Assembly: GCA_016709225.1 (NCBI GenBank)
Contig: JADJEE010000012.1
Location: 2,151,501-2,215,500 of the forward strand
DNA: 64,000 nt
Origin: Deltaproteobacteria bacterium
Lineage (GTDB): Bacteria > Myxococcota_A > Polyangia > Nannocystales > Nannocystaceae
Direction of reading: 5' to 3'
The position numbers and the translations under genes were made by a program. A model generated the notes under the pieces. It ran no database searches, had not been told where the DNA came from, and worked only from the letters and a program-made list of their open reading frames with translations. Shown here in pieces: positions 17,840 through 26,287 of the stretch. How positions within the stretch are numbered: position 1 is the first letter of the stretch; every line of letters begins with the position of its first letter.

Positions 17840-17927
17840 CGAGCGCAGCCGCGAGCCTGCTCGCGACGGCCCAAATCGGTCCGCGGCTTGCCGCCCATGG
17901 CCACCGCGTTATCTCTCGATCGCGGCC

Positions 17928-19949
17928 ATGGCATCACTCGTCCAGCTCCAGCGCCGCCCCGGCGATTCCCCCGCGTCGTCACGTCCGGCCAAGGTGCTGC
18001 TCGTCTCGCCGCGCTACAGCTCGTCGTACTTCCCGATTGGCTTGGCCTACGTCTCTTCGTACATCCGCCAGTGCGGACACGAGGTCGTGGCGTGCAACCT
18101 CAACCACCACGATCACGACGCAGGTCGGGCCGAGCTGGCCCGGCTGCTGCGCGAGCACGCATTCGACGCCATCGGCATCACCGGGCTCACCGTCGCGTTC
18201 AACGCGATCGAGTCGTTGATCGAGTTCCTGCGCCCCCGCTGCGCTGCGCCCATCGTGCTGGGCGGCGGCATCACCTCGTGCGAGAGCGAGCTGGTGATGC
18301 GGACGCTGCGACCGGACTACATGGTCGTGAGCGAGGGTGAGCTGATCTTCCGCGATCTGCTGGCCGTGATCACCGCTGCGGGCGACCCCGCGAGCGTCGC
18401 CGGCATCTGGTACTGGGACGGCGAGACCCCCCGCGCGACCGGTGACGGGCCCTCGATCGCCAACCTCGACGAGCTGCCGTTCCCCGACCTCGAGCTCTTC
18501 GGCATCGCGCGCGAGATGGAGCTGCAGTCGACGATGCAGGTCACGTATCACGAGACCCGCTTTCACGCCGGCAAGACCGTGCCCATCACCGCCAGCCGCT
18601 CGTGCCCGTTTCGCTGCACGTTCTGCTACCACGCCGGCATGGGCAAGTACCGGCGACACTCGATGGAGAACGTCGTCGATCACATCGAGTCGATCCTCGC
18701 CCGTACCGACGCCACCCACATCTCGATCTACGACGAGCTGTTCTCGGCCAACAAGAAGCGCATCGTCGAGTTCTGCGACCTCCTCGAGCAGCGCGGCATC
18801 CAGGTCTCGTGGTTCTGCCAGCTGCGCGTCGATCAGCTCGACCAGGATCTGCTCCACCGCATGCGCAGGGCCGGCTGCCGGCACATCTCGTTCGGCTTCG
18901 AGAGCGGCAGCGATACCGTGCTCGACAGCATGGACAAGAAGATCACCGCCGCGCAGATCGCCCGCGCGGTGGAGCTCACGCGCAACGCGAAGATCGGCAT
19001 CCAGGCCAACTTTCTGTTCGGCGACCCGGCCGAGACCGAGCAGACGCTGCAGGAGTCGCTGGCGTTCCAGCGCGAGCACGACCTCATGTTCGTCGACTGG
19101 TCGGCGGTGATCCCCTACCCCGGCACGCGGCTATACGCCCGCGCGCTGGAGCGGGGGCTGATCGGCGATCGCGTCGAGTTCATCCGCAGCATGTGCGACA
19201 TCTCGAGCTACCTGTGGCGCGGGCAGGTCAACCTCACCGAGCTATCCGACGAGCGCTTCCTCGAGCACTACGTCGCGCTGCGCGAGCTGAACGACCGCAA
19301 CCACCGCACGCGACCGGCGATCGTCCGCCACGGCCGTGCGACCGGCCCCCAGCACTCGTGCATCACCGTCGAGTGCCCCAGCTGCAACCACGCCGAGACG
19401 CTCGAGCTGCCGTATCCGCCGGGGCCCGGCGACACGCCGATCTCGACGCGGGCGATCGTCGGCGTGCAGGGCTACAACATCGTGTGCGATGCGTGCAATC
19501 GCAAGATGCACCTCGCGGCGCGACGCATCCCCCACGTCGCGTCGTTCTACGCCGACTTCCAGGCCGCGCTCGATCGCTGCAAGGCCGCAAGCACGCCGGT
19601 GGTGATCGTGCCGGCGATGGACCGCTACTTCGGCGTGTTCGCGCAGGATGTGGATCTCGAGGGGCTCGACGTGGTGGCCGCGCTCGACTGGCGCGCGCAC
19701 CGGGCCGGCGCCGCCTTCATGGGCGTCACCGTCGAGAGCCTCGACCACGCGCATGTGCAGCGTCACCGTGACGCCACCTTCGTGGTGCTGCCGTGGGTCG
19801 AGTCGGACGATGCGGTCGCGCTGCTGCGCGCCGCCGGCGTACAGGATGACGCGATCCTTTGTTGGACCGATCGCTTCGCCACGCACACCCGGCCGCAGCC
19901 ACGCCTGCTGGCGCGCGCTTCTGGGGCTCGCGCGGCCAGCGGGTGCTAA
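17928..19949 (+). CDS. B12-binding-domain radical SAM protein with C-terminal zinc ribbon
   Basis: Cytoplasmic iron-sulfur enzyme of unknown substrate. Residues about 22-160 form the cobalamin-binding Rossmann domain (KVLLVSPRYSSSYFPIGLAYVSSYI ... GGGITSCESEL). The radical SAM core holds the [4Fe-4S] motif Cys226, Cys230, Cys233 (SCPFRCTFC). It is followed by a SAM-site glycine-rich stretch and ISFGFESGSDTVLDSMDKK, typical of the B12/SPASM-less class that includes BchE-like and hopanoid/lipid-modifying methylases. Beyond the core, residues about 480-530 hold two CxxC pairs (CPSCNH, CDACNRK), a zinc ribbon. A final alpha/beta domain (about 545-660) resembles a small Rossmann domain. ATG 17928 is used; its stop overlaps that of the opposing gene. 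Confidence 0.88.
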   Translation: MASLVQLQRRPGDSPASSRPAKVLLVSPRYSSSYFPIGLAYVSSYIRQCGHEVVACNLNHHDHDAGRAELARLLREHAFDAIGITGLTVAFNAIESLIEFLRPRCAAPIVLGGGITSCESELVMRTLRPDYMVVSEGELIFRDLLAVITAAGDPASVAGIWYWDGETPRATGDGPSIANLDELPFPDLELFGIAREMELQSTMQVTYHETRFHAGKTVPITASRSCPFRCTFCYHAGMGKYRRHSMENVVDHIESILARTDATHISIYDELFSANKKRIVEFCDLLEQRGIQVSWFCQLRVDQLDQDLLHRMRRAGCRHISFGFESGSDTVLDSMDKKITAAQIARAVELTRNAKIGIQANFLFGDPAETEQTLQESLAFQREHDLMFVDWSAVIPYPGTRLYARALERGLIGDRVEFIRSMCDISSYLWRGQVNLTELSDERFLEHYVALRELNDRNHRTRPAIVRHGRATGPQHSCITVECPSCNHAETLELPYPPGPGDTPISTRAIVGVQGYNIVCDACNRKMHLAARRIPHVASFYADFQAALDRCKAASTPVVIVPAMDRYFGVFAQDVDLEGLDVVAALDWRAHRAGAAFMGVTVESLDHAHVQRHRDATFVVLPWVESDDAVALLRAAGVQDDAILCWTDRFATHTRPQPRLLARASGARAASGC

Positions 19950-21118
19950 GACTTGGGTCGCTGCAGCACGCGGTTCTTCGTGATCCAGTAGAGCGAGGCG
20001 TCGTCGACCGCGATCGACCTCGCTTCGTTCTGCTGCGTCGCGAGCACGACCGGCGCACCACCTCGGTGTGGCGCCGACTTCACCTCGGTCGAGTCGGTCC
20101 AGTACACCGAGCTCGCGTCGGCAGCCACACCCCACGGTGCCATCTGACCGCTCGCGAGGACGCTCGCTTCGCCGCCGACGGTGGCCAGGCTCATGATCGT
20201 GTTGGGGTTGTTCGCGGCCGCGCCATCGCCGTGGGCCCAGACGAACGAGTCGCCGACCGTCGCGAGTCCCCAGGGTTGCGCCAGCCCAGTCGCGAGGATC
20301 TGCATCTGCATGCCGTCGGGATCGCCCGCGAGCGGTACCGACACCAACGCGCCCACCGAGTCGTCCGGCGGAGGGGGCTCGATGAACGTCACGCCGCCAT
20401 TGCCGGGCTCGGGATCGTGTGACGTGACGTAGAACCTCGTGCCGTCGAGCACGATGTCGGCGATGCCGGCGTACGCGCTGAGCAGGTTCTGCGAGCTGCC
20501 GCCCGCGAGCGGCGCGCGCCAGACTCCGCCGCTCCCCGAGCCGAAGGTGGTCCAGTACACGTGCGTGTCATCGACAGCGAGCGCGCGCGGGCGGTCGGTG
20601 GTGTCGTCGAGGACTTCGCTCGCACCACCCGCGATCGGCATCCGAGCGACGACGCCATCGTCGACGAACCCGGTCCAGTAGACCCACGCACCGTCGACGA
20701 CGACGTCGTAGGGGGCCTCGAGCCCGGTCGCGAGCATCTCGATGTCGCCACCACCCTTGGCGACGCGCGCCAGCGTGCCGGCGCTCTGATCGCTGAAGTA
20801 GACGTGGGTGCCATCGACGGCGATGCCGCGCCCGCCGGTGAGTCCGTCCGCGAGCACGAGGCACTCGCCACAACCGGCGTCGGTCGGCCCGCCGCCGGTG
20901 CTCCCACCCTCACTCGACGACGTGCCGACGCCGCCGGTGCTGTCGACCGCCGCGGTGCTGCTGTCGCTGGGCGCGGTGGTCGACGACGGACTCGCCGTGG
21001 TGCTGCCCGAGCCGCCGGTGGAGCTCGTTCCACCCGCGGTGGTGGTATCGCCCGCCTGCGAGTCGCCACACGCGGCCATGCAGATCCACCCTACCAACAT
21101 CCGATGACGGCATTTCAT
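19946..21118 (-). CDS. Beta-propeller (NHL/YVTN-like) lipoprotein
   Basis: Surface lipoprotein of unknown role. From ATG 21118 (MKCRHRMLVGWICMAACGDS) the lipobox is MAAC; a second ATG at 21100 is also possible. About 60 Ser/Thr/Gly residues form a linker, then come about six repeats of roughly 45 residues. Each has a pattern like GIAVDGTHVYFSD, VVVDGAWVYWTG, ALAVDDTHVYWTT and GVAADASSVYWTD, which is a six-bladed propeller of the low-density-lipoprotein-receptor YWTD/NHL kind. Such proteins bind other proteins or polysaccharides. Two stop codons overlap with the convergent radical SAM gene. Confidence 0.82.
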   Translation of the reverse strand: MKCRHRMLVGWICMAACGDSQAGDTTTAGGTSSTGGSGSTTASPSSTTAPSDSSTAAVDSTGGVGTSSSEGGSTGGGPTDAGCGECLVLADGLTGGRGIAVDGTHVYFSDQSAGTLARVAKGGGDIEMLATGLEAPYDVVVDGAWVYWTGFVDDGVVARMPIAGGASEVLDDTTDRPRALAVDDTHVYWTTFGSGSGGVWRAPLAGGSSQNLLSAYAGIADIVLDGTRFYVTSHDPEPGNGGVTFIEPPPPDDSVGALVSVPLAGDPDGMQMQILATGLAQPWGLATVGDSFVWAHGDGAAANNPNTIMSLATVGGEASVLASGQMAPWGVAADASSVYWTDSTEVKSAPHRGGAPVVLATQQNEARSIAVDDASLYWITKNRVLQRPKS

Positions 21119-21226
21119 AGGCGCCCAGTGTGCCCCACCGATGCGCGGGTGGGGCAACCGCGAGATCGCCCACCGCCAGAACGCGCGTCGACGTGGGTTC
21201 TGGCGGGCGAGCGCCGGGGTCCGCGG

Positions 21227-22453
21227 CTACTTCTCGCCCATGAACTCGAGCGTGAAGCGACGCAGCCGCAGCACGCTGGGAATGCCCTCGCCGCTGGCAA
21301 AGCTGAGCGACTCGGCGAAGTGCACGTTGTCCGCGGCCTGCCACGCGATGAAGGCCCGCCCCGCGGCGGTGCCGAGCAACGCGTTGCGCTTGGCCTCGAA
21401 CTCGGCGCGGACCTTGGCCAGCAGCAGCTCGCTCTGCGCCTCGAGGCGCGCGCTCACGCCGTCGGCCTCCGCACGCAGGCGCTGGTCGTACTGCAGGGTC
21501 TCGGCCTGCACGTTCTTGATGCCCAGCAGGTAACGATCGTCGAGCTTGCTGTGGTCCTCGACGTCGAGCTCGAGCGCGGCGGCGGCCCTGGCGATGAGCG
21601 CGGTGCGATCATCCGCCGACAGCGCCGTCAACATGGTTCGTGCGCCACCCGGGGTCGTGTCGTCGCCGACATCGACGAAGCCGACCTGGTAGGCGCGCTC
21701 GAGATTGGCACGGCGTTGGATCCACGCCTGCTCGCTCGAGGCCGCACGGGCCTGCGTGCCCTGCACGAAGTTGTCGAGCTTTTGCTGCTCGACGGCGACG
21801 GTCTGCACCGCGGCGTCGAGCAGCTTCTTCTGCTCGTTGAGCTGGATCTGCTGCAGCTGCTGCTCGTACTCGGGGCGGAACGCGACCGCACGAATCAGCA
21901 CGGTCGAGGCCTCGAGGTGCAGCGTCGCCAGCTCCTCGTTGAGCACGCGCAGGGTGTCGTCGGACACCGCGAGTCGGCGGTCGGTCGAGTAGAAATCCGC
22001 CGAGGTCAGCTCGGCCAGCCGCTCGCGCAGCACGCTGACGGTGGTCTCCTCGGCGAGCCGCTGGTAGCGGAAGGTGCCATTGGCGTCGACCTGATGGTTG
22101 CCGGCCTGCACCACATTCCAGCCCTCGCCGAGCTTGATGCGGTAGGGCACCGACACGTCGAGCATGACGATGTTGTTGTCCTTGGTGCGGATCTGCAGCG
22201 GCTGCTGCGGGCCGGCCTCGTCGCTGGTGTAGTCGAGGTACGCGAAGCGCTTGGGCAGCACCAGGATGCGGTGCATGCCCGGTACGCGCCACGCCCAGCC
22301 GGGCTCGATGTCGGTCTCGGACACGCCCGAGAAGTTGCTCTGCCGCACGCCGATCTCATCGGGGCGGACCGTCACGGTGCACATCAGCGGCACCAGCCAC
22401 AACAGCAGCGTCGCGACGACCGCGATTCTGGCGAAACGTCCGATCGCGTCCAT
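21227..22453 (-). CDS. SPFH/band 7 domain membrane protein (second of a pair, HflC-like)
   Basis: Predicted inner-membrane scaffold protein. ATG 22453 overlaps the stop of the preceding gene (TGATG); a GTG one codon earlier is possible. Residues 8-28 form the single membrane helix (FARIAVVATLLLWLVPLMCTV), followed by the SPFH domain (VRPDEIGVRQSNFSG ... DLDYTSDE-like beta strands, IRTKDNNIVMLDVSVPYRI, to about residue 215). A long coiled coil (about 215-345) and a short C-terminal beta/helix segment complete it. In the HflK/HflC family two unequal SPFH proteins form large membrane cages around the FtsH protease. Here no ftsH is adjacent, so the partner is unknown. Confidence 0.87.
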   Translation of the reverse strand: MDAIGRFARIAVVATLLLWLVPLMCTVTVRPDEIGVRQSNFSGVSETDIEPGWAWRVPGMHRILVLPKRFAYLDYTSDEAGPQQPLQIRTKDNNIVMLDVSVPYRIKLGEGWNVVQAGNHQVDANGTFRYQRLAEETTVSVLRERLAELTSADFYSTDRRLAVSDDTLRVLNEELATLHLEASTVLIRAVAFRPEYEQQLQQIQLNEQKKLLDAAVQTVAVEQQKLDNFVQGTQARAASSEQAWIQRRANLERAYQVGFVDVGDDTTPGGARTMLTALSADDRTALIARAAAALELDVEDHSKLDDRYLLGIKNVQAETLQYDQRLRAEADGVSARLEAQSELLLAKVRAEFEAKRNALLGTAAGRAFIAWQAADNVHFAESLSFASGEGIPSVLRLRRFTLEFMGEK

Positions 22454-23565
22454 CACTTGCCTCCCCCGATCTGCTCGAGCTCGATCCGCGACGGGCGACC
22501 GTCGTTGGCGTAGGGCTGGATGCCGATCGTCACGCCGGCGAGCTTGCTGCCGAGCCGCTCCATCACGCGCTCGACGGGTTGGTCACGAAAGGCCTCGATC
22601 GAGGCCTGCTGGGCGCCGAACTCGGCCTCGAGCTGGCCCCGCAGCTCGTCGGCCTTGCGCTGGGCGGCGGCCACGGCCGCCTGACCCTTGGCGACGGTGT
22701 CGATGCGGTAGCTGTCGACGATGCGGATGGTCTCCGCCTGCTCTGCGATGGCGGTGGCGAGCGTGGTCTCGAGCTCGGCCCGCTTCTCCTGGATGATCTT
22801 GTTCTGGTCGCGATCGACCTCGGCCAAGCGGCGGCTGCGATCGGTGCCGGCACGGGTGAGCTCGGACTGGATCACCGCCAGCTGGTTCTCGGCGCCGTTG
22901 CGCGACTCGATGAGGTTCTCGTACTCCTCCGAGAAGCGCGGCCGCGGCGTGACGATCTGCGTGACCACCAGGCCGTGGGCCTCGAGCACCTGGTTGAGCC
23001 GCGCTCGCGCGCGCTCGGTGGCGGCGCCGAAGTTGGCCGGGTTCGACACGCTGATGGTCGACTCGCGACCGAACTCGTCGCGCAGGATCGAGCGGGCGTA
23101 GGGTCGCATCCAGCGGCGGAAGGCCCCCTCCACGCCGGCGTCACGGATGGTGTCCTCGGCGCGGTCGCCCGCGACCTGGAAGATGATGGTGGTGTCGTTG
23201 AACAGGAAGTTCGAGCCGTCGCTCGCGCGCACCGTCAGCTCGACGACGTGGAGATCGTCCGTGTTCTGCGTGCCCTTCATGACGAAGGTCTGCGGGCTCG
23301 CGTCGAGCACGTAGATCGAGTGCAGGCCGAAGGGCGCCCGCAGCACCAGCCCCGGCTGCACGATGGTGTCGCGCGCCCCGGTGAGGTTGTTGACCCGAAC
23401 GGCGACCTGACCGGGGTCGATCACCGTGAAGGTCGACATCAGCGTCACCGTGAGGACCAGCAGCGCGACCCCGAGCCACACCAACGGGCCGATACCCCGC
23501 TTGCGGAAGTTCTCGAGGAGCACGACCACGGGATTGCCGGGGGGGCGGCCCTTGCTTGTTGCCAT
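22453..23565 (-). CDS. SPFH/band 7 domain membrane protein (first of a pair, HflK-like)
   Basis: Partner of the next SPFH gene. From ATG 23565 (MATSKGRPPGN) there are 370 residues: a short cytoplasmic N-terminus, one membrane helix (about residues 25-47, LVWLGVALLVLTVTLMSTFTV), and an SPFH domain starting IDPGQVAVRVNNLTGARD, with LTVRASDGSNFLFNDTTIIFQV in the middle. An Ala/Glu/Arg-rich coiled coil (about 245-335) and a short C-terminal segment ending GGGK follow. The two genes share a TGATG junction, which gives co-translation and a likely 1:1 complex. Like HflK, this is the upstream of the pair; function in protease control or membrane microdomains is inferred only. Confidence 0.87.
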   Translation of the reverse strand: MATSKGRPPGNPVVVLLENFRKRGIGPLVWLGVALLVLTVTLMSTFTVIDPGQVAVRVNNLTGARDTIVQPGLVLRAPFGLHSIYVLDASPQTFVMKGTQNTDDLHVVELTVRASDGSNFLFNDTTIIFQVAGDRAEDTIRDAGVEGAFRRWMRPYARSILRDEFGRESTISVSNPANFGAATERARARLNQVLEAHGLVVTQIVTPRPRFSEEYENLIESRNGAENQLAVIQSELTRAGTDRSRRLAEVDRDQNKIIQEKRAELETTLATAIAEQAETIRIVDSYRIDTVAKGQAAVAAAQRKADELRGQLEAEFGAQQASIEAFRDQPVERVMERLGSKLAGVTIGIQPYANDGRPSRIELEQIGGGK

Positions 23566-23662
23566 TGCAGCCAGAGTAACCCCAAGGGCGGCGGTGGCCG
23601 CTCGACCCGCCGGGCGCGGGTACTGGCGTGCGCGTCGGGGTCGTGCTGAACTGCTGTGGCGC

Positions 23663-23989
23663 GTGAAGACCCGCCGGCCCTGGCTGCTGCTGCTGTTCGC
23701 GACCCTGTTCGCGATCGTCGGCGTCACGCGGCCGGTGACCGCGGCCCAACGCGAGGCGGCGAGCTCACGGCTCGACGCGTCGCTGCCGGTCGCTGCCCGC
23801 CAGGACGCGCCCGATCGTCCGACCCGTGATCCGAGTCGCCCCGATCCCGACGTGGGTGAGGCCGGCTCGCTCGGCAGCGAGACCCCCGCCGCTGCGATCC
23901 ACGTCGCGTCGCTGCTCGACGCACACGCTGGCTCGCCCGCGATCTCGCCGTGCGATCGACCGCGCGCGCGCGGTCCACCGACGGCCTAG
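23663..23989 (+). CDS. Small secreted protein, hypothetical
   Basis: Starting at GTG 23663 the frame gives MKTRRPWLLLLFATLFAIVGVTRPVTAA, a convincing signal peptide. About 80 residues rich in Ala, Pro, Asp and Arg follow, without recognisable domain (108 total). There is no clear ribosome binding site. It lies divergent from the SPFH pair, whose start is 97 bases away. I regard it as a probable small exported protein. The tail is low complexity and could be a chance reading frame in GC-rich DNA. Confidence 0.45.
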   Translation: MKTRRPWLLLLFATLFAIVGVTRPVTAAQREAASSRLDASLPVAARQDAPDRPTRDPSRPDPDVGEAGSLGSETPAAAIHVASLLDAHAGSPAISPCDRPRARGPPTA

Positions 23990-24229
23990 CCACGCGCCAA
24001 GGCCCGCCTGTGCGCGCGCCTCCGTCGTCCTGCAGCGGTCGAGCACACGATCGCAGGACACCAGGAAGGCACGCACCTGCACGGCGCGACGATGCTCGGC
24101 TGCGTCGTCGGAACTCCATCGATTTCCCAGCGTGCTCCGGCGGCGGGCCCGATTGCCCGCGGATTCCCCGTGGAGAAACCACTCACCCATCCGTTTTTCA
24201 CCCGCGCCGTCTCGTGGCTGCGCAACACC

Positions 24230-24712
24230 ATGAATCTCAGCACCGCAGTCCTGCCGGGCGATGCCATCGGCGATCCGCAGGACCCCTCTCGTGCGCGAAT
24301 CGATGGCTATCTCGACGACAGCGAGTCGCGCTCGTTCGCCTCGCTGGCCATCGTCTCGTTGGTCTGCGCCGGCGTGATCGCCCTGGCGGCGTCACGCCCG
24401 GGTCTGTCACCGACGCAGTGGACGCTGACACACTACGGCAGCATCACGTTGGCGATCTGCGGCTTCGTCGGCCTCATCGTCGAGGTTCGACGGGCACGCA
24501 TGCGTCGGCTCGAGGTCTCAGTGATCGTGTTGGCCGGCGACGCCGCTGCGCGCATCGAGCCCGAGCACATCGAGCGTTGGCAAGCTCGACCCGACCAGCG
24601 GCTGTGGCTGGTGAGTGAAGCGGGCCTGCCGAAGACCTCGATGGCCCGCGCCCGCGAGCTCGGCATGCGCTGCTTCATGGCCGGCGAGCAGGGCATCAGC
24701 GAGCGCGCCTAG
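24230..24712 (+). CDS. Hypothetical two-helix membrane protein
   Basis: Not recognised. From ATG 24230 there are 160 residues; an earlier GTG at 24170 would add 20. Two membrane helices (about 41-60, FASLAIVSLVCAGVIALAA, and 73-92, ITLAICGFVGLIVEV) are followed by a cytoplasmic alpha/beta tail of about 65 residues with a strand-like VSVIVLAGDAAARIEP. Its stop shares the palindrome CTAG with the stop of hflX on the other strand. The 240 bases before it (23990-24229) hold no other gene that I can support. Confidence 0.6.
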   Translation: MNLSTAVLPGDAIGDPQDPSRARIDGYLDDSESRSFASLAIVSLVCAGVIALAASRPGLSPTQWTLTHYGSITLAICGFVGLIVEVRRARMRRLEVSVIVLAGDAAARIEPEHIERWQARPDQRLWLVSEAGLPKTSMARARELGMRCFMAGEQGISERA

Positions 24713-26175
24713 CCGCTCGACTCCGCCGCCGCCACACGCTCGCGCAAGCGCGTGAGCACGGCCGCCGGCGCGCGCAAGGAGTAGCGCGTGCCGGTCTCGC
24801 CGTGGTGCTCGGCGAGCACGGTCGCGTCGTCGTACAGCTGCCCGATCACGCCGGCGGCCTGGTACGGCACGAACAGCTCCTCGTCCTGCATGTCGCCGTC
24901 GAAGAACGAGACCACGAGGTCCCGCACGCGACGAACGTCGGCGGGATCGTGCGCACTGACCAAGATGGCATCGGGGAACTCCTGCGAGAGCGCGGTGGTG
25001 GCCGCGTCGTCGAGGCGATCGCGCTTGTTCAGCACCAGGCGCGAGGCGACCTCGCCGGCACCGATGCCGGCCAGCACCTCGCGCACGACCGCGAGCTGCT
25101 CGCGGAAGGTCGGGTCGGCGGCGTCGACCACGAACAGCAGCAGCGAGGCCTCGAGCGCCTCGTCGAGGGTGGAGCGGAACGACGCCACCAGCTCGTGCGG
25201 CAGCTTCTTGATGAAGCCGACGGTGTCGCTCACGAGGATGCGCGGCTCGGTCTCGGGCCGCAGCGCCCGCACGGTGGTGTCGAGGGTCGCGAACAGCTTG
25301 TCGGCGACGTAGACGCCACTCGAGGTGAGACCGCGCATCAGCGAGCTCTTGCCGGCGTTGGTGTAGCCGACCAGGCAAACCCGCCGCTGCGACTGCCGGC
25401 TCGCGCGTCGCGTCGCGCTCTCGCGCTCGATGGCGACCAGCTCGCGTCGCAGCTCCGCGATGCGGTCGCGGATCTTGCGACGATCGAGCTCGAGCGCCGA
25501 CTCGCCGGCCCCCTTGCCGCCGATGCCACCGCGCTGACGATCGCCTCCGGCACCGGCCTCGCGCAGGCGGGGTGCGACATAGCTCAGTCGGGCGATCTCC
25601 ACCTGCAGGCGCGCCTCGCGACTCTTGGCGTGACGGTGGAAGATCTCGACGATCACGTGGGTGCGATCGAGGACCTCGGCACCAGTTGCGCGCTCGAGGT
25701 TGCGCTGCATGCGGGGCGAGAGCTCGTGGTCCACCACCACGACCTGCGCGCGTTGCTCGGGTGGACGCGGGCCGTCGTCGTCGCCGTCGTCGCCGTCGTC
25801 GGGATCGTCGGCGCTCGGCGCCTCGGGCCCATCGTCACCCTCGAGATCGTCGTCACCCTCGAGCACTCGATCGTCGCGCAGGCCCATTCGCTCGCGGCGC
25901 TCGAGCGCCTTGTCACGGCTGGCGATCGTGGGATCGGTGTGCCCGTCGCCGCCGGTCCAGCGCGCCAGCTCGCGCAGCTTGCCCTCGCCGAGCACGGTCG
26001 CGGGCGACACCGAGCCGCGTCGCTGCGTCACCCGGCCGATGACGTCGAGCCCGAGGGTCTTCACCAGCCGCCCCAGCTCGGCGACGTCGGCCTCGTGCTG
26101 CGCGTCGGAGACGGTCGGCAGCTGCACCGCGACCAGCACGGCGCGCGGCGTCTTCTCGGTCGTCGAGATGGTCAT
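24709..26175 (-). CDS. hflX: GTPase HflX (ribosome-splitting GTPase) with acidic insertion
   Basis: Cytoplasmic GTPase that rescues stalled ribosomes by splitting 70S particles, especially under heat stress. The HflX N-terminal domain (residues 10-72, then 140-245) and linker with RLSYVAPRLREAGAGGDRQ and GGIGGKGAGE are present. The G domain has G1 GYTNAGKSS (from residue 270), G3 DTVGFIKKLP and G4 NKRD, with the G5 region at SAH. A C-terminal extension ends the chain. Against the usual 400-430 residues it has 488; the excess is an acidic insertion (about residues 73-140, mostly Asp, Glu and Gly) inside the N-terminal domain. Confidence 0.95.
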   Translation of the reverse strand: MTISTTEKTPRAVLVAVQLPTVSDAQHEADVAELGRLVKTLGLDVIGRVTQRRGSVSPATVLGEGKLRELARWTGGDGHTDPTIASRDKALERRERMGLRDDRVLEGDDDLEGDDGPEAPSADDPDDGDDGDDDGPRPPEQRAQVVVVDHELSPRMQRNLERATGAEVLDRTHVIVEIFHRHAKSREARLQVEIARLSYVAPRLREAGAGGDRQRGGIGGKGAGESALELDRRKIRDRIAELRRELVAIERESATRRASRQSQRRVCLVGYTNAGKSSLMRGLTSSGVYVADKLFATLDTTVRALRPETEPRILVSDTVGFIKKLPHELVASFRSTLDEALEASLLLFVVDAADPTFREQLAVVREVLAGIGAGEVASRLVLNKRDRLDDAATTALSQEFPDAILVSAHDPADVRRVRDLVVSFFDGDMQDEELFVPYQAAGVIGQLYDDATVLAEHHGETGTRYSLRAPAAVLTRLRERVAAAESSG

Positions 26176-26287
26176 CGGCGGCGCAGCTTAGCCGCGACCG
26201 CGCCGTCGCGCCGCCTCGAACCCGGCCGGAGTGGACCGCCCTCGCCGTGAGATCGACGCGGATCGACGGCGCGGGCGACCCGCGGCG

